A stretch of DNA of 64,000 bases, taken from assembly GCF_002091475.1 (NCBI RefSeq), contig NZ_BCTR01000012.1, forward strand, positions 124,001 through 188,000, in the 5' to 3' direction. Within the stretch, counting starts at the first letter, position 1. The number at the start of each line of letters is the position of its first letter. The stretch comes from Sphingomonas azotifigens NBRC 15497 (GTDB lineage Bacteria > Pseudomonadota > Alphaproteobacteria > Sphingomonadales > Sphingomonadaceae). Positions 26,755-35,011 of this stretch are shown one piece after another. The position numbers and the translations under genes are program-made. Under the pieces are notes generated by a model. That model had not been told where the DNA came from and did no database searches. It saw only the letters and a program-made list of their open reading frames with translations.

Positions 26755-27411
26755 TCAGGCCGCGCGTCGCGCCGGCATCACCGCGAACGACAGGCCGGTG
26801 ATGGTGCCAAGCACCACGCCGGACACCGCGCCGCCGACCAACCCGCGAAACGCGATTTCCAGGCTGCTCGGCGCAGCGCTGCCGAGCGAGGCGGCCACGT
26901 AGATGCAGGGGAGCGCCGCACCCCATCCGACCGCGTTGACCGCGATCCACCAATGCGCCTGGCCCGCGGCGCGGCGAAGGACCAGGGCCTGCGCCATGCC
27001 GAACAAAAGCCCTAATCCCATGCCGAACCCCGCGGCGGCGACGGCGGTCTGAAACAGCGTCGTGACCGTCGGCAGCAGCGGATCATTGTCGAGCGACGGG
27101 AATACGGCGAACCAGGCGGCGATCGACCAGACGAGCAGACCGACCAGCATCGTTGCGACCAGCCACGCGCGCAGGCTGAGCGCCGGGAACTGGCGGCGCA
27201 GCGCCCAGCCCTGCAACAGCCCCAGGATAAGTCCCTGAATCAGCCCGCTCGAGGCTTTCCCCAGGAAGACCAGCCATTCGGCGACATGGCCCACGGGCAC
27301 GGGATCGAACCGGTCGACCGTGATCCACCAAAGCGCCGCCGTGCCGATGCCCAGCAATTCGCCCGCGGCGCACGCCTCGATCCAGCGGGTGAAGCCATCC
27401 TCTTCCTGCAC
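26755..27411 (-). CDS. Polytopic membrane protein of unknown function
   Basis: 218 residues with about five or six hydrophobic helices (around 15-32, 50-68, 82-105, 115-145, 155-178, 185-212). Two helices repeat a GLxxGLxxGxAxxLRR pattern (LILGLLQGWALRRQFPAL and LGLLFGMAQALVLRRAAGQ), indicating an internal duplication. No enzymatic motif is visible and I do not recognise a named family. The start is GTG at 27411 with AGGAAGG about 5 bases upstream. It is a single gene convergent with rppH, and the 168 bases upstream are AT-richer than the surroundings. Confidence 0.7.
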   Translation of the reverse strand: MQEEDGFTRWIEACAAGELLGIGTAALWWITVDRFDPVPVGHVAEWLVFLGKASSGLIQGLILGLLQGWALRRQFPALSLRAWLVATMLVGLLVWSIAAWFAVFPSLDNDPLLPTVTTLFQTAVAAAGFGMGLGLLFGMAQALVLRRAAGQAHWWIAVNAVGWGAALPCIYVAASLGSAAPSSLEIAFRGLVGGAVSGVVLGTITGLSFAVMPARRAA

Positions 27412-27579
27412 GTTGCCTTCCTCTGCGAGGGCCTGCCGTCTTCGGCACCATCGACCACCCGTGTCCTATGCACCTGATTGAGACACGAGTTTCAGAAACG
27501 CGACAAGCCCAGAAACAGAGTGCGAGCAATTGCTAAATAGTTACGCATGCGTTCCGATGTGAGACGTTTCCGCTCCAAC

Positions 27580-29682
27580 TCACTCAAATTCAAGGATAGC
27601 GGCATCGACCACCAAACTGTCTCCGGCCGCAAAATGCGCCTTTTTGACGGTGCCGGTTCGCTCGGCGCGCAGGATGTTCTCCATCTTCATCGCCTCGACG
27701 ACGGCGAGCGCCTGCCCCGCCTCGACCTTGTCCCCCGGCTGGACGTGCAGCCGGGTGAGCAGACCAGGCATCGGCGCGAGCAGGAAGCGGCTCATGTCGG
27801 GTGGCACCTTCTCGATCATGTGATCGCGGTACTGGGCGACATGCAGCGGCAGCACCTCTACCCGATGCGCGGCGCCGTGCGCGGTCAGCTTCCAGCCGAT
27901 GCGGGTGCGGTCGACCGCGGTAGCGAACGCGATGCCGTCGATGCGAGCGACGAACTGCGGATCGCCGAGGCGCCAGTGGCCGGACACCTCCAGCGGCGGT
28001 TCGTTGCTCGACAGGTTCACCAGCAGCCCGGTCTCGCAGCCGTCGACGGTGACGTCGAAGCGGTGCTCCCCGATCCGCACCGCGCGCGCGGTCGACAGCG
28101 GCACAGGCGCGCCGAGCTGGCCGGAGATTTCCGCCGCTCGCCCGGTCCGGGCAAGGTCGAGCACCACCGCCACGGCCGCCAGCCGGCGCACCAGCGCCTC
28201 GTCCGCCGGCGCGCCGTGGAAGCCCTCGGGATATTCCTCGGCGATGAAGCCGGTGGTCAGTTCGCCCGAGCGGAAGCGCGGGTGCTGCATGATCGCCGAG
28301 AGGAAATCGATATTGTGGCCGATTCCGTCGATCCGGAAGCGGTCGAGCGCCTGCACCTGCAGGTCGGCGGCCTCGTTGCGCGTCGGCGCCCAGGTGATGA
28401 GCTTGGCGATCATCGGATCGTAGAACATGCTGATCTCGGAGCCTTCGGTCACGCCGTCGTCGACGCGGACATAGCCCGCCCTTTTAAGCCCCTCCTCCTG
28501 GGAGGAGGGGTTGGGGTGGAGGGATTCCAGACCGTAGCTTGGTCTCGGTGAGACACGGCCCCACCCCAACCCCTCCCCTGAAGGGGAGGGGCTACGATAG
28601 CGCATCAGCCGGCCGGTGCTCGGCAGGAAACCGCGATAGGGATCCTCGGCATAGACGCGGTTCTCGATCGCCCAGCCGTCGAGTTTCACCTCTTCCTGCG
28701 TAAACGCCAGCTTCTCCCCGGCCGCCACGCGGATCATCTGCTCGACCAGATCGAGCCCGGTAATCGCCTCGGTCACCGGATGCTCCACCTGGAGTCGGGT
28801 GTTCATCTCGAGGAAGTAGAAGCCCTGCCCCGTTTTGTCCGCGCCGGATACGATCAACTCGACCGTGCCCGCGCTGTAATAGCCCACCGCCCGCGCCAGT
28901 GCGACTGCCTGCTCGCCCATCGCCTTACGCATCTCGGGCGTGACGAAGGGCGACGGCGCTTCCTCGACGACCTTCTGGTGGCGGCGCTGGATCGAGCATT
29001 CGCGCTCGTTGAGGTAGACGATGTTGCCGTGCTGATCGCCCAGCACCTGGATCTCGATGTGGCGCGGGCTCTCGATGAACTTCTCGATGAACACGCGGTC
29101 GTCGCCGAAGCTGGCGAGGCCTTCGCGCTTGGTCGCCTCGAAGCCCTCGCGCACGTCCCGCTCGCTATAGGCCAGCCGCATGCCCTTGCCTCCGCCGCCG
29201 GCCGAGGCCTTCATCATCACCGGATAGCCGATCTCGCCCGCGATCCGCACGGCATGCTCGGTATCCTCGATCTCGCCGACAAAGCCGGGAACGACGTTCA
29301 CGCCCGCCTGCTTGGCGAGCTTCTTCGACTCGATCTTGTCGCCCATCGCCGCGATCGCCCCCGGCGGCGGCCCGACGAACGCGATCCCCGCCTCGGCACA
29401 GGCCTTGGCGAAGCTCTCGCGCTCGGAGAGGAAGCCATAGCCGGGGTGGATCGCGTCGGCGCCGGTTTCCTTGGCGGCGAGCAGGATCAGGTCCGCGCGG
29501 AGATAGCTTTCCGCCGCCGGTGCCGGTCCGAGCCGCACCGCCTCGTCCGCCATCCGCACATGCGGCGCGCGCGCATCCGCATCCGAATAGACCGCGACCG
29601 TGGCGATGCCCATCTTCTTGGCCGTGCGCATCACCCGGCACGCGATTTCGCCACGGTTGGCGACGAGGATTTTCTTGAACAT
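27580..29682 (-). CDS. pccA: Propionyl/acetyl-CoA carboxylase biotin-containing alpha subunit
   Basis: 700 residues. The biotin carboxylase half starts FKKILVANRGEIACRVMRTA; the ATP-grasp loop is MMKASAGGGGKGMRLA, with ERECSIQRRHQKVVEEAPSP and EMNTRLQVEHPVTE later. After a linker comes the biotinyl domain with AMKM (Lys near 666). It carboxylates biotin for transfer to propionyl-CoA by PccB. Residues about 364-399 are encoded by a palindromic DNA element between RLMRYR and GYVRVDDG, where other family members have only a short loop; without them the length would be the usual 660-665. ATG 29682 overlaps the stop of the HNH gene (TAATG). The motif set does not separate propionyl- from acetyl-CoA carboxylase, but the operon argues for propionyl-CoA. 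Confidence 0.92.
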   Translation of the reverse strand: MFKKILVANRGEIACRVMRTAKKMGIATVAVYSDADARAPHVRMADEAVRLGPAPAAESYLRADLILLAAKETGADAIHPGYGFLSERESFAKACAEAGIAFVGPPPGAIAAMGDKIESKKLAKQAGVNVVPGFVGEIEDTEHAVRIAGEIGYPVMMKASAGGGGKGMRLAYSERDVREGFEATKREGLASFGDDRVFIEKFIESPRHIEIQVLGDQHGNIVYLNERECSIQRRHQKVVEEAPSPFVTPEMRKAMGEQAVALARAVGYYSAGTVELIVSGADKTGQGFYFLEMNTRLQVEHPVTEAITGLDLVEQMIRVAAGEKLAFTQEEVKLDGWAIENRVYAEDPYRGFLPSTGRLMRYRSPSPSGEGLGWGRVSPRPSYGLESLHPNPSSQEEGLKRAGYVRVDDGVTEGSEISMFYDPMIAKLITWAPTRNEAADLQVQALDRFRIDGIGHNIDFLSAIMQHPRFRSGELTTGFIAEEYPEGFHGAPADEALVRRLAAVAVVLDLARTGRAAEISGQLGAPVPLSTARAVRIGEHRFDVTVDGCETGLLVNLSSNEPPLEVSGHWRLGDPQFVARIDGIAFATAVDRTRIGWKLTAHGAAHRVEVLPLHVAQYRDHMIEKVPPDMSRFLLAPMPGLLTRLHVQPGDKVEAGQALAVVEAMKMENILRAERTGTVKKAHFAAGDSLVVDAAILEFE
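28487..28593. repeat. Palindromic element inserted within pccA
   Basis: A 107-base element: outer arms AGCCCCTCC / GGAGGGGCT, middle arms GGGGTTGGGGTGG / CCACCCCAACCCC (perfect 13 bp) and an apical GTCTC-GGT-GAGAC hairpin. It matches the outer parts of the element at 14112-14278. The host reading frame stays open through it, adding a Ser/Pro/Gly-rich stretch beginning SPSPSGEGLGWG. Confidence 0.9.
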
Positions 29683-30317
29683 TACTTTCGATCCTGAAGC
29701 TGGATTAACTTCTTCTTGAACTCGGCTTCGAGATGTTCCCAATCGTCCCCAAAGTGCGCCCTTCGATGGTCGTTGGCACAAAGCGCAATCACGTTTGCAA
29801 GGCTGTCACACCCTTGCCTTGCCAAAGAAATGATATGATGGGTTTCCAGGTAGATCCGGCCGCTTTTTGTTTTGAAACCGAAAGCGCCACAATATTCACA
29901 TTTACCAGCCGCCCGCCTAAGTACTTGCAATCTAATCTTTGGATCTCTTACAAAGCGTTCGCCCGAGTGGGGTACGCGATTGGGAATTTCGACTCCACTA
30001 AATTCGTCGATATCGTCAATCGCGGATCGGTTAACGTTTAGAAAATCGTCCGCGTAAGTTACAATCTCAAGCCCAAGCTCACGTGCAAATATATGCGCGT
30101 CCGAAGTATTAAACTCCTTCGGAAGCGAGACTGGAAAGAAAGCGGCCCTAATTATCGCGTTCGCCGGGTATAGGTCACCCTCATACGAAATCCAAGTGGT
30201 CTTTGCTCCCCGTCCATTAGCGTATTTCTTAAGGAAACACTCTTCACCTAATAACCTAAAGTCACTGATTGCAGACATTATGTCAGAAATTGATAGCTCA
30301 CCGAATTTAGTTTTCAC
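29682..30317 (-). CDS. HNH endonuclease with an N-terminal ScoMcrA-head-like domain
   Basis: 211 residues. The C-terminus (about 135-190) is an HNH/McrA nuclease: Cys140-xx-Cys143, His160-His161 in LETHHI, Asn175, then Cys180 with His184 and His188 in [11 protein letters not shown]. The N-terminal 90 residues ([31 protein letters not shown]) resemble, from memory of the pattern, the head domain of ScoMcrA-type modification-dependent endonucleases, so a type IV-like restriction role is inferred. Base content is about 47% G+C (281 of 600 counted in 29701-30300) against about two thirds in both neighbours. Start: GTG 30317, overlapping the bioB stop (GTGA). The stop overlaps the pccA start (TAATG). 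Confidence 0.8.
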   Translation of the reverse strand: MKTKFGELSISDIMSAISDFRLLGEECFLKKYANGRGAKTTWISYEGDLYPANAIIRAAFFPVSLPKEFNTSDAHIFARELGLEIVTYADDFLNVNRSAIDDIDEFSGVEIPNRVPHSGERFVRDPKIRLQVLRRAAGKCEYCGAFGFKTKSGRIYLETHHIISLARQGCDSLANVIALCANDHRRAHFGDDWEHLEAEFKKKLIQLQDRK

Positions 30318-31324
30318 TCCGCCGCCTCCAGCTCCACCTTGCACTCCGCGGCCATCGGCGTGAGCCCCAAGCGGGCGAACAGCGCGGCGTCCTTGTCGTC
30401 GCCGGCATTGCCCGCGGTCAGCAGCTTGTCGCCGGTGAAGATCGAATTGGCGCCCGCCAGGAAGCACAAGGCCTGGGTGGCATCGCTCATGCTCTCGCGG
30501 CCCGCGGACAGCCGGACCATCGAGCGCGGCATGGTGATGCGCGCCACCGCGACGGTGCGGACGAACTCGATATCGTCGATCTTCGCGAGCGGGGTATCGG
30601 CCAGCATGTCGCCGAGTACGGTGCCCTTCACCGGCACCAACGCGTTGACCGGCACGCTGCCCGGATGCACCGGCAGCGTCGCCAGGGCATGAATGAAGCC
30701 CACCCGGTCGCCGCGCGTCTCGCCCATGCCGACGATGCCGCCGCAGCACACATTGATGCCCGCCTCGCGGACATGCTCCAGCGTCTCCAGCCGCTCCTCG
30801 AAGCTGCGGGTGGTGATCACCTCGCCATAGCGTTCGGGCGAGGTATCGATATTGTGGTTGTAGTAATCGAGCCCGGCATCGGCGAGCGTCTTCGCCTGAT
30901 CATCGGTGAGCATGCCCAGCGTCATGCAGGTTTCCATGCCCATCGCGCGGACGCCCTTCACCATCTCGACGATGGCGCCCATGTCGCGGTCCTTGGGGTT
31001 GCGCCAGGCGGCACCCATGCAGAAGCGGGTCGAGCCATGGTCCTTGGCCTGCGCCGCCGCCTGCAGCACCGCGCGCGGGTCCATCAGCTTGGTCGCCTTG
31101 AGGCCGGTATCGGCATGCGCCGACTGGCTGCAATAGCCGCAATCCTCGGGGCAGCCGCCGGTCTTGATCGAGAGGAGCGTCGAGCGCTGGACCTGGTTCG
31201 CCGGATGGTTGGCGCGGTGGACTTCGGCTGCGCGGAACACGAGTTCGGTGAACGGCAGGTCGAACAGCGCGGCGATCTCGTCGCGGGTCCAGTCGGTACG
31301 CACGGGGGTGGTTTCGAGGGTCAA
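30314..31324 (-). CDS. bioB: Biotin synthase
   Basis: About 336 residues. The radical-SAM cluster motif CPEDCGYC gives Cys58, Cys62 and Cys65, with [16 protein letters not shown] before [10 protein letters not shown]. Later motifs are [37 protein letters not shown] and [13 protein letters not shown]. It inserts sulfur into dethiobiotin. Start: a TTG at 31324 overlapping the previous stop (TTGA), with CGGAG 9 bases upstream, is preferred; another TTG at 31345 would add seven residues. Its place in the propionyl-CoA carboxylase operon makes sense, since PccA is a biotin enzyme. No other biotin genes are in the window. Confidence 0.94.
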   Translation of the reverse strand: MTLETTPVRTDWTRDEIAALFDLPFTELVFRAAEVHRANHPANQVQRSTLLSIKTGGCPEDCGYCSQSAHADTGLKATKLMDPRAVLQAAAQAKDHGSTRFCMGAAWRNPKDRDMGAIVEMVKGVRAMGMETCMTLGMLTDDQAKTLADAGLDYYNHNIDTSPERYGEVITTRSFEERLETLEHVREAGINVCCGGIVGMGETRGDRVGFIHALATLPVHPGSVPVNALVPVKGTVLGDMLADTPLAKIDDIEFVRTVAVARITMPRSMVRLSAGRESMSDATQALCFLAGANSIFTGDKLLTAGNAGDDKDAALFARLGLTPMAAECKVELEAAE

Positions 31325-32250
31325 GCAAGCAACTCCGGTGAACAATTACGCCGCGCGGCATAGCGGGTGAGTGGCCCGGCGTAAAAGGGCGCGGCGCGGC
31401 GTTCGTGCTCGCCGCTGCCGATCCCCGCGACGGACTGGGCGACGCGCGCGACGGCGCCGCTGCTGAGGCGATCGAGCGGCTCGACATGGATGCCGATGGT
31501 GAACAGCACTGCCCCGCTTTGGGGCAGGCGGCGCAGCGTCTGGCGTTCGCAGCGAACGAACAGGGTTTGCCCCGCGTTGGTGTCGGTCACATGGGCGAAG
31601 CGGACCTGGGGATCGTCATGGGGCAGGTAGCGCCATGCGTCGCTTGCCACGACGAACCAGTTGGTGCGGCCGAAGATCGGGCCCGGCGGGAGGGTCGCGA
31701 AGAAATGGTCGACGCCAGAGGCGAGCTGCTCGGCATAGCCATGGATCGGCGCATGGATCGGGGTGAGCGCGTGGCCGAGCTTTTCGGCGAGGTGCCAGTC
31801 GGTGGGAAAGGCCAGCGCGGCGGCGGTGAGGCGGTACTGGCCGGAAGCGTCCGGGGTGAGGATGCAGAGGTCTTCCCAAACCCTCGCGGCGGCAGTGCGC
31901 AGGGCCGTGACCGCGTGTGCCCCCCTCCCGCTTGCGGGAGGGGTCGGGGGAGGGACTGACGTGGAAGAAGCGCTGAAAGGTTCCAGCCCCTCCCCTAGCC
32001 CCTCCCGCAAGCGGGAGGGGAACGCCGCCTTCCCGCCCTCCAGCAGTACTGCGACCTCTTCCACCGCCGCTTCGGCCTCCGGCAGAACCTGCACGCAATC
32101 CGGCTCCGCCGTGAACACGGCGGCCCGCGCCGCCAGATCCACGCCCGGCGTCAGCCACTCCGGCTCCGGCACGCGTACCAGCCCCATACGCAGCGCCCCT
32201 CCGCCACGCGCGCGGGACAGCAGCGCTTCGACGGAGAAACCCAGGCTCAT
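31321..32250 (-). CDS. Heme-dependent oxidative N-demethylase alpha-like protein (DUF3445)
   Basis: 309 residues. The central part ([21 protein letters not shown], then [20 protein letters not shown] and FGRTNWFVV) is characteristic of the HODM/DUF3445 family, heme proteins with a PAS-like fold that oxidatively remove methyl groups from amines. No beta/gamma electron-transfer subunits are nearby, so it may act alone or on another substrate. Residues about 78-110 are encoded by a palindromic element of exactly 33 codons, lying between LLEGGKA and [17 protein letters not shown]. The start ATG 32250 overlaps the mcm stop (ATGA), and its stop overlaps the bioB TTG. Why it sits in the methylmalonyl-CoA operon is unclear. 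Confidence 0.8.
   Translation of the reverse strand: MSLGFSVEALLSRARGGGALRMGLVRVPEPEWLTPGVDLAARAAVFTAEPDCVQVLPEAEAAVEEVAVLLEGGKAAFPSRLREGLGEGLEPFSASSTSVPPPTPPASGRGAHAVTALRTAAARVWEDLCILTPDASGQYRLTAAALAFPTDWHLAEKLGHALTPIHAPIHGYAEQLASGVDHFFATLPPGPIFGRTNWFVVASDAWRYLPHDDPQVRFAHVTDTNAGQTLFVRCERQTLRRLPQSGAVLFTIGIHVEPLDRLSSGAVARVAQSVAGIGSGEHERRAAPFYAGPLTRYAARRNCSPELLA
31922..32020. repeat. Second type of palindromic element, inside the DUF3445 gene
   Basis: 99 bases, a multiple of three. Each end is itself a hairpin: CCCCTCCCGC-TT-GCGGGAGGGG (31922-31943) and CCCCTCCCGC-AA-GCGGGAGGGG (31999-32020). The inner flanks GGGGGAGGG and CCCCTCCCC also pair. The sequence differs from the pccA element but has the same style. 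It adds 33 residues rich in Pro, Ser, Gly and Arg without disturbing the frame. Confidence 0.88.
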
Positions 32251-34385
32251 TCGGCGGCGGCCTCGAGCGGCGGCATATTGTGACCGAGCAGCCGCAGCAC
32301 GTCGGCCGCGCACTCGACGACGTTCGAGCCTGGACCGTAGATGCCCTGTACCCCGGCTGCGCGCAGCATCTCGTAGTCCTGCGGCGGGATCACGCCGCCG
32401 GCGATCACCTTGATATCGCTTCGCCCCGCTTCCCGCAGGCCGCGGATCAGCTCCGGGATCAGCGTCTTGTGCCCGGCCGCAAGGCTGGAGGCGCCGACCA
32501 CGTCGACGTCGCTTTCCAGCGCCAGCACCACAGTTTCCTCCGGCGTCTGGAACAGCGGTCCACTGACCACCTCGAACCCCATGTCGGAAAAAGCGGAAGC
32601 GATGACATTGGCGCCGCGATCATGACCGTCCTGACCCATCTTGGCGACGAGCAGCCGCGGCTTGCGACCCAACCGGCGCTCAACCGCCTCGACGCCGCGC
32701 ACGACCTCGGCCCAGCGATCGTCCTCGGCGTAAGGCGCGGCATAGACGCCCTTCACCGGCGTCGGTTGGGTGGCGTAGCGGCCGAACACATCCTCCATCG
32801 CTGCGCTGATCTCGCCGAGCGTCGCACGGGCGCGCGCCGCCACGACGGCGAGTTCGAGCAGATTGCCGCCGCCCTTGGCACCTTCGCGCAGCGCATCGAG
32901 CGCCGCCTGGCACGCAGCCTCGTTCCGCGCGGCCTTCACCCGCTGGATGCGGGCGATCTGCGCCTCACGCACCGCGGCGTTGTCGACCTCCAGCGTCTCG
33001 AGCAAATCCTCGTTGGGCAGACGGTATTTGTTGACCCCGACGATCACATCCTCGCCGCGATCGACCCGCGCCTGCCGCGCGGCGGCGGCTTCCTCGATCA
33101 TCGCCTTGGGCCAGCCGGCAGCGACCGCCTTGGCCATGCCGCCCTCGGCTTCGACCCGCTCGATGATCTTCCAGGCCTTGTCGACCAACTGCTGCGTCAG
33201 GCTCTCGACATAATAGCTGCCGCCCAAAGGATCGACGACCTTGGTCATCCCCGTTTCTTCCTGCAGCACGATCTGGGTGTTGCGGGCGATGCGGGCGGAG
33301 AAATCGGTCGGCAACGCGATCGCTTCGTCGAGCGCGTTGGTGTGGAGGCTCTGGGTGCCGCCCAGCATCGCCGCCATTGCCTCGATCGTGGTGCGGATGA
33401 CGTTGTTGTACGGGTCCTGCTCGGTCAGCGACACGCCCGAGGTCTGGCAATGCGTGCGCAGCATCTTCGAGCGCTCGTCCTGCGCGCCAAGCTGCGTCAT
33501 CACCCGATGCCACAGCACGCGCGCCGCCCGCAGCTTCGCCACTTCCATGAAGAAGTTCATACCGATTGCGAAGAAGAAGCTCAGACGACCTGCAAACTTG
33601 TCGATATCGAGGCCCGAGGCGACGCCGTACTTCACATATTCCATGCCGTCGGCGATGGTGAAGGCGAGCTCCTGCACCTGCGTCGCGCCGGCTTCCTGCA
33701 TATGGTAGCCGGAGATGGAAATGCTGTTGAATTTCGGCATCTTCGCGCTGGTATAGGCGAAAATGTCTGAAATGATCCGCATGCTCGGTTCGGGCGGGTA
33801 GATATAGGTGTTCCGAACCATGAACTCCTTGAGGATGTCGTTCTGGATCGTACCTTCCAGCTTCTCCTGCGGAACGCCCTGCTCCTCGCCCGCGACGATG
33901 AAGAAGGCGAGCACCGGGATCACCGCACCGTTCATCGTCATCGAGACCGACATCTGGTCGAGCGGAATACCGTCGAACAGGATCTTCATGTCCTCGATCG
34001 TGTCGATCGCCACCCCGGCCTTGCCGACATCGCCGACGACGCGCGGATGGTCGCTGTCATAGCCGCGATGCGTGGCGAGATCGAAGGCGACCGACAGGCC
34101 CTTCTGCCCGGCGGCGAGGTTGCGGCGGTAGAAAGCGTTCGACTCCTCGGCGGTCGAGAATCCCGCATACTGGCGGATCGTCCAGGGTCGCCCCGCGTAC
34201 ATCGAGGCGCGCACGCCGCGGGTGAACGGCGCGAAGCCCGGCAAGCCGGGGTCGACAACTCCAACATCCTCTTGCGTATACAGTGGCTTGACGGAAATAC
34301 CTTCAGGCGTTTCCCAGGTTAGATCCTTGCCCCTGACCTCCTTCGAGGCGGCGGCGGACCATTGGTCGATCGTGGGCTTGGTCAC
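32247..34385 (-). CDS. mcm: Methylmalonyl-CoA mutase (single-chain, B12-dependent)
   Basis: 712 residues, the single-polypeptide catalytic type. The N-terminal TIM barrel has [30 protein letters not shown] and [27 protein letters not shown]. The middle contains [19 protein letters not shown] and [15 protein letters not shown]. The C-terminal B12 domain carries the base-off ligand motif [13 protein letters not shown] and GGVIPPQDY. It isomerises methylmalonyl-CoA to succinyl-CoA. Start: GTG 34385 with GGGAG 7-8 bases upstream, one base after the mce stop. No cobalamin riboswitch or MeaB/ArgK chaperone gene is seen in the window. Confidence 0.96.
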   Translation of the reverse strand: MTKPTIDQWSAAASKEVRGKDLTWETPEGISVKPLYTQEDVGVVDPGLPGFAPFTRGVRASMYAGRPWTIRQYAGFSTAEESNAFYRRNLAAGQKGLSVAFDLATHRGYDSDHPRVVGDVGKAGVAIDTIEDMKILFDGIPLDQMSVSMTMNGAVIPVLAFFIVAGEEQGVPQEKLEGTIQNDILKEFMVRNTYIYPPEPSMRIISDIFAYTSAKMPKFNSISISGYHMQEAGATQVQELAFTIADGMEYVKYGVASGLDIDKFAGRLSFFFAIGMNFFMEVAKLRAARVLWHRVMTQLGAQDERSKMLRTHCQTSGVSLTEQDPYNNVIRTTIEAMAAMLGGTQSLHTNALDEAIALPTDFSARIARNTQIVLQEETGMTKVVDPLGGSYYVESLTQQLVDKAWKIIERVEAEGGMAKAVAAGWPKAMIEEAAAARQARVDRGEDVIVGVNKYRLPNEDLLETLEVDNAAVREAQIARIQRVKAARNEAACQAALDALREGAKGGGNLLELAVVAARARATLGEISAAMEDVFGRYATQPTPVKGVYAAPYAEDDRWAEVVRGVEAVERRLGRKPRLLVAKMGQDGHDRGANVIASAFSDMGFEVVSGPLFQTPEETVVLALESDVDVVGASSLAAGHKTLIPELIRGLREAGRSDIKVIAGGVIPPQDYEMLRAAGVQGIYGPGSNVVECAADVLRLLGHNMPPLEAAAE

Positions 34386-34386
34386 C

Positions 34387-34806
34387 TCAATGCTCCCCAC
34401 GCGGCGTTTCCATGATCTCGGTAAGTACGCCGCCCATATCCTTGGGATGGACGAAGAAGATCGGTGTGCCATGCGCCCCGATGCGCGGCTCGCCGAGGAC
34501 CTTGCAGCCCCTGCCCTCGAACCAGGCTTTGGCTTCATGGATATCGGGGACCTCGTAGCAGAGATGATGCTGTCCACCTGCCGGGTTCTTCGCCAGGAAA
34601 CCATGAATCGGCGACGCTTCGCCCAACGGCTCGATCAGCTCGATCTGGCTGTTCGGCGTATCGACGAAACACACCTTCACGCCCTGCGCGGGCAGGTCGA
34701 ACGGCGCGCGGATCACCGTTGCACCCATCACGTCGCGGTAGAAGGCGATCGACGCTTCGATCGACGGCGTCGCAACGCCGACATGGTTGAGACGGCCGAG
34801 TTTCAT
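34387..34806 (-). CDS. mce: Methylmalonyl-CoA epimerase
   Basis: 139 residues of the vicinal-oxygen-chelate fold. [20 protein letters not shown] supplies the first metal histidine, [31 protein letters not shown] the central ligands, and [18 protein letters not shown] the last glutamate. It interconverts the R and S forms of methylmalonyl-CoA between carboxylase and mutase. The ATG at 34806 has GAGGAGC upstream. pccB lies upstream on the same strand, separated by a 155-base palindromic repeat; mcm follows after one base. Confidence 0.95.
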   Translation of the reverse strand: MKLGRLNHVGVATPSIEASIAFYRDVMGATVIRAPFDLPAQGVKVCFVDTPNSQIELIEPLGEASPIHGFLAKNPAGGQHHLCYEVPDIHEAKAWFEGRGCKVLGEPRIGAHGTPIFFVHPKDMGGVLTEIMETPRGEH

Positions 34807-34822
34807 AGCTGCTCCTCAATTC

Positions 34823-34985
34823 CTCCCCGGCACGGGGAGGGGGACCGCTCGCCGAAGGCGAGTGGTGGAGGGGCCGCGCCGAACGGCGCGGTTCCGGTGG
34901 CAATCGCGGAACACCGCCGCGTTCCGCGGCGGCCCCTCCACCATGTGCTGGCGCACATGGTCCCCCTCCCCGTTCTCGGGAGGAT
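34823..34985. repeat. Multi-stem palindromic repeat between pccB and mce
   Basis: A third repeat type. GGGGAGGGGGACC (34834-34846) pairs exactly with GGTCCCCCTCCCC (34959-34971), and GGTGGAGGGGCC with GGCCCCTCCACC inside it. Smaller perfect stems lie at CTCGCC-GAA-GGCGAG, GCGCC-GAAC-GGCGC and CCATGTGC-TGGC-GCACATGG. The RNA would fold into a branched structure inside the operon message. Confidence 0.82.
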
Positions 34986-35011
34986 CTTGGAGGGCATCGA
35001 ACGCCCGCCGG

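Noticed and set aside
27492..27548. An 18-residue minus-strand frame in the AT-richer gap before the membrane protein gene
   Set aside because: It has an ATG but no convincing ribosome site and no attenuator structure. A leader peptide cannot be supported.
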